Positions 57,373 to 64,000 of a DNA stretch of 64,000 nt are shown one piece after another. The stretch is from Phytopythium helicoides (lineage: Eukaryota; Oomycota; Peronosporomycetes; Pythiales; Pythiaceae): assembly GCA_024867545.1 (NCBI GenBank), contig JANFNE010000011.1:620001-684000 (forward strand), in the 5' to 3' direction. Under the pieces are notes generated by a model. The model worked only from the letters and a program-made list of their open reading frames with translations, was not told the origin of the DNA and searched no databases. Made by a program: the position numbers and the translations under genes. Each line of letters opens with the position of its first letter. The stretch's first letter is position 1.

Positions 57373-58871
57373 CTAGACCTGCTTGACCTTGAAGACGTGG
57401 ATGTCCAGCACTGTCGCAAGCTCCGTGACGACGTAGTAAATCATGTGGAGGTATGACGCTACAGTGAGCACGAAGAAGAGCTCCACAACAGCCTTTTCGT
57501 GACCCTAGAAATTCATCCACACGGAGTGTCGTCAGATACACGAAAAAAAAGGGTAGGAGTTCTCGCAGCCGGAATCACTTACCAGCGGAACAATTCCTAC
57601 GACGAGAAGGGAGGAAACTGCAAGCTGGATCGAGAACGTCTTGCGCAGCAGCCAGTATGGCTCCTCGCACATGTGCGCTAGCATCATGTGCATGACCATC
57701 TGAATGCAACTATCGTATTAGCGTGACGTCCGATATTGCAGCAAACAACGATCACAAACCTTGGCGAAGTGGAGCCCGACGATCCACATGATGAGCCGAG
57801 GGTGGTCAGTGAAGATGTCCGAGGGCGAGCTCATCACCCAGAAAGCTGAGAGCGCCATGAGTGCACCGAACGGCGTGATGCCCAGCAACGCAGCAGCACC
57901 ATCACGAGCCTTGCGCTCGAGTGAGCATACGGCGACAAACACTGCAGAAACAATCGTTAGCAATCGTACTTCAACACAATCAGGAATTCCAAGCTTATCG
58001 CTCACCGCTGACGAGGCACTGAATCATGGCAGCGCTGAACGTCATGATCACGAATGCCTGGTTGTTCTGGAGCTGCGGGAAGATCGGATTGGGTTGCGTC
58101 CAGATCTCAGGGCCAACGATGGCCGTGCCGATGTAGATCGAGTACATTGCCGCGAGGCCTTCGTTGGGTCCGTTTACGATCGGCAGCGCCAGCGTGCCCG
58201 TGTAGTATTCCTCCCACGTCGCCATGAAGAATACCTGGGCCGGCGCGAGCAGCAGCAGCAGCGACTGCAAAACACCACAAGAAAAACAGCGTGAGCACCC
58301 TCCACACCGAAATGAAGATAGACGGGTCATTGAACGTACCCAGAAGGAGGGACCGAGCTTGATGGTCGAAGCAAAGGTGCATGCGCTGACGACCACGTTG
58401 AGCGCGTCGCACCCGTGGTCAAATAGCAGTCCGAGCGGCGACGAGTTGCCGGTCTTGCGCGCCTGCTTGCCGTCGGCCACGTCCAGGATCTGGTAGAGCA
58501 GCAGCGAGACGCCCGGCGAGCGCGTAAGCCCAGCGCGGCGCGTCCTCCTCCATGTTGGGCGAGAACCACAGCAGCACGGCGTGGGACAGGATGACGAGTC
58601 CGAGCCCCGAGATGGTGATGGCGTTAGGCGCGAGCCGCGGCGGCAGCACGTGGTCCACGAGCTTCTGCGCCAGCGGGGAGATGATGTGGTTGTACAGCAG
58701 CGACGCATCCGAGCCGCTGTACTTGTACTCGAGGATGCGGCGCGCTCCCTCGGGCGTCAGGTACCGGAACGCGGTCGCCGTCTTGGCCGCTGACGCCGCC
58801 GCGGCCGGAGCGGACGCCGCGCCGGTGGGCGAGGCGGCGGCCCGAGCGCTTTGCGCGCGCGTGGTGACCAT
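57373..58871 (-). CDS. CDP-alcohol phosphotransferase (choline/ethanolamine phosphotransferase, CEPT/EPT type), frame broken once
   Basis: Five exons: 58871-58340, 58264-58006, 57941-57760, 57699-57583 and 57504-57373. Corrected length is 406 residues, close to human CEPT1 (416). The catalytic signature DG-x2-AR-x8-G-x3-D-x3-D is complete (DGKQARKTG...GLLFDHGCD). It is preceded by PNAITISGLGLVIL and followed by TMs and WEEYYTGTLALPIVNGPNEG, typical of the Kennedy-pathway enzymes that join CDP-choline or CDP-ethanolamine to diacylglycerol in ER or Golgi membranes. The frame breaks at GGG near 58530: one G fewer gives AYALAGVSLLLYQILDVADG and brings all exons into phase. Head-group specificity cannot be decided. 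Confidence 0.9.
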
Positions 58872-59079
58872 GGGGGGCGAGGGGCTGGCGGCGCGAGAGG
58901 AGGAGCGCGAGTGAGCTTTCCCGCGGCAATGGAGGCGGCGGGGGGACGTGACTGGTCCGAACGCCGCTGTGCGGTAAGGATCTGTATACTGAAACCAAGT
59001 CATTCGGTCGGCACCACCCGCCGAGGACGGCGACCAGATGACCTTGCGGGGTGGATATTTCGAGACGAGGCGTGTGTGA

Positions 59080-60874
59080 ATGTGCGGCGCGAGCGGCGCG
59101 ACGTGCTTCCACGGCGAGTGCCGCGTCGTGGACGGCGGCGAGCGCTGCGAGTGCGACGACTTGTATTCTGGCTCGCAGTGCTTCTTCCGCAGCCGGCTCT
59201 TGTACTTTGAACTCCCGGTGGCGGCGGCAGCGATCCTTGTCGTGGTGGTCGTTGGGGTTGGGATCACGCACAAGGTGCGATCGATGCTGACTTTTAGCGA
59301 CGCGATAGAGGATGCATTTGCGTTCCCGCGCGAGTGGAGGCGGGGCGAAGAGGCAATCGATGAGCTGGATTTGCTCATCCAGGAAGATGCCGCACCGCCA
59401 TCACGCTGCTCCAGTTCGTGCTTGAAGCGCTGGATTGGAACCTGGAATGGTCCGACGAGCAAATCATTGCCCTTCAAATCTCGTCAGCATGCATTCGAAA
59501 ACGTGCTGATCGCGCTGACCTTCCTGTTTGAGGTTGTACCCTGGGTTCAGGCGACTGCAATCGTGTTTCTCCCTGCTGTGCCGTGGCCAGCGACCGCTAA
59601 GGAAGTCGCACAGCTACTTCGGCTGAGTCTTGTCTTCCCGTTGTGGTTCCATCTGAATCCAGCAAGATTGCCTACGATTGCGTTCTACTCGGCGCTCGGA
59701 TTTGTACCCGGATTACTTTTCCTTGCTTGCCTCATTGGGGTCAAACGCTTTCCGTTGTTCAAACCGCAGCCGAAGAACGCCCCGTCAGAAGATTTGTGCA
59801 CAGTGCTTTTGAGGATCTACAGTGAATGGCTAGCGCTGCCAGTCCTTGTCATGCAGTTACTTCCTCTCGAGTGCTTTTTCATCGGTTACGTCAGCAACTC
59901 TACGGACTCAACTACTCTGCCAAGTGTCGACTCTCAGTGTTTCGCAGTCGTTCCAATTGCATATGCTGCTGGCGGTACTTTCGTGATGCTTGTCTACTGG
60001 GCTCTGAGCTGCGTCATTTCGTTCCAACTCAACTGCGAGTCTTCAAGCCCACTCCCAACGCTCTGGACTGACATTCGATACACACGCATTTGCCACATCC
60101 TTCGAGTACTGCTTGCCATTGTGAGTGCTGTCGTTACTTACTTTTGTTCGTGGGCTAATACTCCCATGCCAGAGTGTAATTGCATTCATGAACGCCAACA
60201 GCATCGCGCTGTGCGCTTGTTGTACCATTTACGGGTGCGAGTCACACTCGATTTGAGCCCTGGACATGGGCTAACCCTCGTACATTCCTGTGTCATTGAC
60301 AGTATCACTCATGTGATAGCTAACGTTTGGATGAAACCTAGCTCTCTCACTCTTGTGCGTAAGCTTTTTCTCCGCTAAAAAATCGTAAATTTTGCTGACA
60401 AGTGCTCAGGTCAATGGCGTTCGTTCATATGGGGCGGGCATGGCTACATGGTCAGGCATCGTCGGATTGGTTGTTTCGGTTATTGACGACCTAAGTGTCA
60501 AGGTCACGTACGAGGTGTAAAGAAGCGCTTACCGTACTCTTCGCAAGGATTGTCATTGACGATCATTTTGCTATTGACAGATATGGTCTCTTGGGGCGAT
60601 TGCCATCACAGCACTAGCAAGCAGTTTGTTGGTGCTGCTCTATTCGGACCAGTGCTGGTCACTACGACTTGGTCCAAAGACTGGCTTATCATCAGCTGCG
60701 ATAGCTGCAGTGATGTCTCCGACCCTTGAGATCAAGAACAAAGAGGAGCCGAAGACGAACAAACTTCATGGTGAAGTGTCTGTGTTGAAACCAAAACTCA
60801 TGCCTCGGTTGGGACTAGCGAGAGCGCGTCGGCGTACTCAATCAGCAACAACGGTCCCAACTACTAACTCATAG
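59080..60874 (+). CDS. EGF-like, multi-pass membrane protein, function unknown
   Basis: Five exons: 59080-60120, 60173-60234, 60303-60354, 60410-60514 and 60581-60874, giving 517 residues in phase. The N-terminus is one EGF-like module (six Cys: CGASGATCFHGEC...CECDDLYSGSQC). A TM follows at about residues 45-65 (AAAAILVVVVVGVGI). A cytosolic segment then leads to about eight TM helices from residue 140 on (FENVLIALTFLFEVVPWVQA, TFVMLVYWALSCVISF and others). The C-terminal tail is hydrophilic. A stop precedes ATG 59080 and no signal peptide is present, so an upstream exon or another single-base break is likely (in another frame an ACVN stretch precedes the EGF). No transporter family was recognised. 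Confidence 0.65.
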
Positions 60875-60986
60875 AGAGAGAAACGCACATTTATTTCCCG
60901 CTACTTCCAGTTTGCTATGCACTAGGACGAGGTAGTGAATGCCAAGCGTTCACTTCTCTTCTGAGACCATCATCGCATCACAATAG

Positions 60987-61990
60987 TCAGGAGGTAGAAA
61001 ACTTGACAAGCACCACGGTCCTGTTGTCCTGGCTGTCAAACTTCGTTAGCTAGCCAAACCCGAGCGATTCACTAAAGCGATTGTACCTCCCAGCTCGGCG
61101 ACAACTATCGGCAATTTCCTCGGCGATTAACCTCAGATTTGCGTCATACTCGTTGATCTCTTGGCGTACATACATGCATAGCTCGTCGCTCTTTTCAAAT
61201 TCCAGACGCCGTCGCTGGCGAGAATCAGGAACTCATCTGCTTCGGTCCTAGCATGAATCTGGATATCTGGCACACCCGATACCTGTGTTGCGGTTAGTTA
61301 GAGATGACGAGCAGGCTGGCTCATTACGCTCAGCTACTCACGATCTGTTGTTCGTCGGTCAGGTCTTCGCGATCTTTGTAGTAATAATCTCCCAGAGCCC
61401 GAGAAACCTGCTTGCGAACATATCCAGTAGTCCAGCGAGTGATAGAACGAACATATCACAGGGTGAATGTTAGTAAAGCTTACCGCGAGATCACCGTTGA
61501 CTCGTTTCTTCTTGACAAACCCTTCAGCGTTGTCAATCCGCGCGCGCTCCTCCGGCTGCAGATATAGTCCCAGTCACGAATGAAACAGACTGGGTTTGTG
61601 ATCCACGGACAGCTCGATGGCGGCCCCACTGCTTGCAAGAACGCATCGCGAGTCCCCTGCACAGCCCTGTTTGGTTAGCATTCAGTTCGAGTGCAATCCG
61701 GACAGTCACTGCGATGTACCCGCGTTGGCCACGAGGATGTACGTGCCGGTGATCAACGCTGCCAACGCAGTGGTTCCGCTGTCGATGCAAACGCTCCTTT
61801 CGTCGATCTGGGCTTGAATGGCTCTGTCCAGCGTCAGACATGTACTGCGCACGGTGACCAAGTACAGTAGCAAAGATCGCAATGAGATCTGCAATTGCGC
61901 TGATCGAGCAGCACGGATGGCACATGCGACAGCACCTTGTCGCCCGTCTCAATTTCTGATGGGATTGGCGGTGCTTCTTCAACATGAGAC
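60987..61990 (-). pseudogene. Decayed third PP2C phosphatase copy
   Basis: Reading minus strand, segments match the two intact PP2C genes: LDRAIQAQIDE...ALITGTYILVANAG, GDSRCVLASSGAAIELSVDHKP, PEERARIDNAEGF, RVNGDLA, SRALGDYYYKDREDLTDEQQ, PDIQIHA...FLILASDGVWN, CMYVRQEINEYD and S-Q-D-N-R-T-V-V-L-V-K-F-stop at 60987. Intact N-terminal motifs (GW..MED, DGHGG) are missing or scrambled, and about 50 residues are lost before LDRAIQ. A one-base shift disrupts DGVW-x-x-x-x-DELC near 61185-61195. An additional GTGAGT...CACAG intron sits after DEQQ, where the intact genes have none. Some splice sites persist, so decay is moderate. I judge it non-functional. Confidence 0.8.
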
Positions 61991-62502
61991 CAATGTGCTT
62001 TCCCCCACGGCCAGACAGCCAGCAAGCTCTTCATCATGACAACCTTCGAGTATTTGGATCCATTCTGGAGCGAGCTAACACGAACGTGCATTCCATCGCT
62101 TCGACTCAAGGCTCGAGTTGACCAAAAGGACTACAACAAAATTGGTCGCTCTGTCTCTGGCGCTCCAAGTGTTGTGCCATCGCGGATCGCAATCGTGATC
62201 ATGCCCTCGAACAGCAGTTCGTTCGCATGATCACGATTACGTTACTGTTCAATACCTCGAGTCGAGCCAGTAGCACATGGAGCTGGATTTGGTGAGTCTG
62301 CATACGCCGAGAATGGCCACACCATCTCCATTCCGGAATTTCGTCAGCCCGCCGAACAAGCGGCCGGGTGCACGTCGACCTCCAGCTATTCAGGCCGATT
62401 GGTGCGTGCTGTTTGACTCTCCATGTTGCTCCGCGCGTCTTTGAGCGATCGACTCGAGAAACTGATGCGGCGTCAACGTGCCATAGACGCAGCCCCGCTC
62501 AG
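61991..62502. other. Spacer between PP2C pseudogene and CDP-alcohol transferase gene
   Basis: About 500 bp. Open frames here have no domain. It may include further degraded 5' remains of the PP2C copy and the promoter of the downstream gene; neither can be demonstrated by eye. Confidence 0.4.
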
Positions 62503-63726
62503 ATGGCGCTGCTGTCCGTTGACACGAGCGCGGGCCCAGAATCGCCACTGGCAGGAAACCCGGTCGCCGAACAGGACGCCAAGGCTAGCGGTGACACTGT
62601 GCTTGGTGTGAACCCAACTGACGGTGGCACGGAACTTCGCGACAAATGGAGCTGCTCGCCGTCACCCTCTCTGTCAAGCAACGGCGACGAGGCCACGAGT
62701 CAGATGGAAGCTGCAGCACTCAACCCAAGCCCGCGAGCACCAGTCGAAGAAAAAGCCTCGGCCAGGATCACTCTTAGCGTGCTGCTCGAGCGCTACAACA
62801 TGGCCGTGAGCACCAAGATGTACGACGTCGAGGAGCTCATCGACTACTACTTCCACCGGCGACTGGCCGCCGTGCCCGCAGTCATCGTAAGCTACCTGCC
62901 GTTTGTGATCACGCCCAACCAGATCACGCTCTTCGGGCTAGTCATTGGATGGGCTGCCGCGCTGTGCCTCTATGACTCCGAGTTCCACGCGCCGCTGGGC
63001 TGGGAACCGAACACTTCCATGTTCACCGCAGGAGCACTCATTTTCATCTGGATCGTGTCGGACTGCACTGACGGACAAGTTGCGCGCTTGTGCAAGCGCG
63101 GCACACGTACCGGTCGCATCTCGATGGTGTCGTTGATGGCCTTGTGATTTTCCCAAACTGCGTCGTGATCGCCATGCTGCTCAATCATCGGTACGGTGAA
63201 GCGTACATTCTTCTGGCAGTACTTGGCGGACTTTCGCTTTGGATCCACGCGCTCACGTACGACAAGATCAAGAATGTTTACATGGAGAATGCGCTCCCGC
63301 AGTCCGAGTGTGATGGCGAAACTGTCGAGAGCGTCACTGCCGAGTACAAGGATGCCGTACGCCAAGAATCCACGCTCGCTGGATACGATTTTGTTGGGCA
63401 TCTACCGCATCTATATGATCGCGCAGCACACGTTCACGTCGGACGCAGCGACCAAGGCGGAGGCAGCGCGTCTCGCCTCGCTCGCCAAGTGCGATGACGA
63501 ATATCGCGCGCAGTACCGAGAGCGATATGGGTGGTTGGTACGCCTTGCGTCCTTCATGGGAATCAGCGCGCACGTTACTGGTCTCTATGTGGCGTATTTC
63601 ACGGCCATCTTCTACTGGGATGCGCTGTACTACGTCGAGCTTTACTTCGCCGTCGTGCTCAACTTACTCTTCGTCTTGGTCGTCGCTATGTACTCCAACT
63701 CGGGTATGGGGTCTCACGCGCCGTAA
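62503..63726 (+). CDS. CDP-alcohol phosphatidyltransferase family protein, frame broken twice
   Basis: ATG 62503 opens an acidic/Ser-rich N-terminus of about 85 residues. Then come ELIDYYFHRRLAA, a TM pair after PNQITLFGLVIGWAAALCLY, and the catalytic signature DG-x2-AR-x8-G-x3-D-x3-D. The signature starts in one frame (DGQVARLCKRGTRTGRI) and finishes in another (DGVVDGL), with one base missing near 63120. The frame returns near 63360-63385 with one extra base, then continues LLGIYRIYMIAQHTF and three more TMs to the stop at 63726. With both sites corrected it is 407 residues. CDP-alcohol transferases make phospholipids in ER membranes; which alcohol is used here is unknown. It is clearly distinct from the CEPT-type gene 3.6 kb away. 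Confidence 0.78.
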
Positions 63727-64000
63727 GTCGACCGAAGCGAATCGTCAAATGTACTGTAGCCATCTGAAGTACGGGCGAGACTTTGAGGTTTGATGGCCAG
63801 AGCCGAGTAGACGAGGACCTAGCTGCATCGCGTACTGCTGTCAAGTCTTGCGGCTCGGCATGGTACTGCAGCGCGCTCAGCCCGAATGTTATGAGTGGAG
63901 TTAGTGAGCTGACACGAAAAGAGAGAGAGAGAGGCGACAACATGTGAAGTACAAGGCCACCGAGCCACCAAGTAGCGCTAAAATCCACATGTTCACCAAC
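63727..64000. other. 3' flank at window edge, with GA microsatellite
   Basis: No gene was recognised before the window ends. A short GA-rich simple repeat lies at about 63919-63933. Confidence 0.5.

Noticed and set aside
50789..63385. Programmed +1 ribosomal frameshifting as an explanation for the frame breaks
   Set aside because: The sites share no slippery codon, stop codon or downstream structure, occur in unrelated genes, and include one-base deletions as well as insertions. Sequence error or decay is simpler.

Overview
The window reads as nuclear DNA of a stramenopile, most likely an oomycete of the Phytophthora/Pythium type. The evidence is dense protein genes on both strands with short spacers, many introns of about 60-85 bp with GT(G/A)(C/A)G...CAG borders, moderately high GC, and a eukaryotic gene set (Prp8, Mediator, CCR4-NOT, NF-Y, eEF1B, PROPPIN) beside an ankyrin-type repeat protein resembling families expanded in oomycetes. 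The lineage call is an inference from style and protein character; no database search was possible.

Layout. 0-12 kb: a G3BP-like RNA-binding protein (+), CNOT10 (-) and an intronless 2,334-residue Prp8 (-). 12-25 kb: a small coiled-coil protein (+), a protein kinase with a myristoylation-type N-terminus (+), a two-thioredoxin-domain disulfide isomerase (+), Mediator subunit 14 (-), eEF1B-gamma (-) and a protein with ten exact 28-residue ankyrin-like repeats (+). 25-35 kb: a large two-TM coiled-coil protein (+), a YbjQ/UPF0145 protein with a presequence-like N-terminus (+), an unrecognised protein (-), an SLC44 choline-transporter-like protein (+), a CCDC34-like protein (-) and NF-YC (+). 35-46 kb: a triose-phosphate/nucleotide-sugar translocator family protein (-), UDP-xylose synthase (+), two tandem PP2C phosphatases with identical exon plans (-) and a mitochondrial-type aldehyde dehydrogenase (-).

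45.5-49.6 kb is a gene-poor stretch with no convincing intact gene and a weak trace of a retroelement. 49.6-64 kb: a WIPI/Atg18 PROPPIN (+), an AKTIP/FTS-like inactive-E2 homologue (-), an EF-hand protein (-), a tail-anchored coiled-coil protein (+), an ethanolamine/choline phosphotransferase (-), an EGF-like multi-pass membrane protein (+), a decayed third PP2C copy (-) and a second CDP-alcohol phosphatidyltransferase (+).

The genes are mostly unrelated housekeeping functions with no operon logic. Loose themes are mRNA regulation (CNOT10, G3BP-like, Prp8, Med14, NF-YC), phospholipid head-group metabolism (choline transporter-like protein and two CDP-alcohol transferases) and vesicle/autophagy traffic (PROPPIN, FTS).

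The strongest unusual signal is a cluster of single-base reading-frame breaks. Six genes are affected: NF-YC at 34.3 kb and five genes between 50.8 and 63.4 kb. Most are one extra base in or near a short homopolymer. In several genes, removing or adding that one base restores the conserved family sequence and puts all downstream exons in phase. This points to consensus errors, although recent decay or frameshifting cannot be excluded from sequence alone. No CRISPR array, tRNA, rRNA or clearly novel multi-gene system was found.
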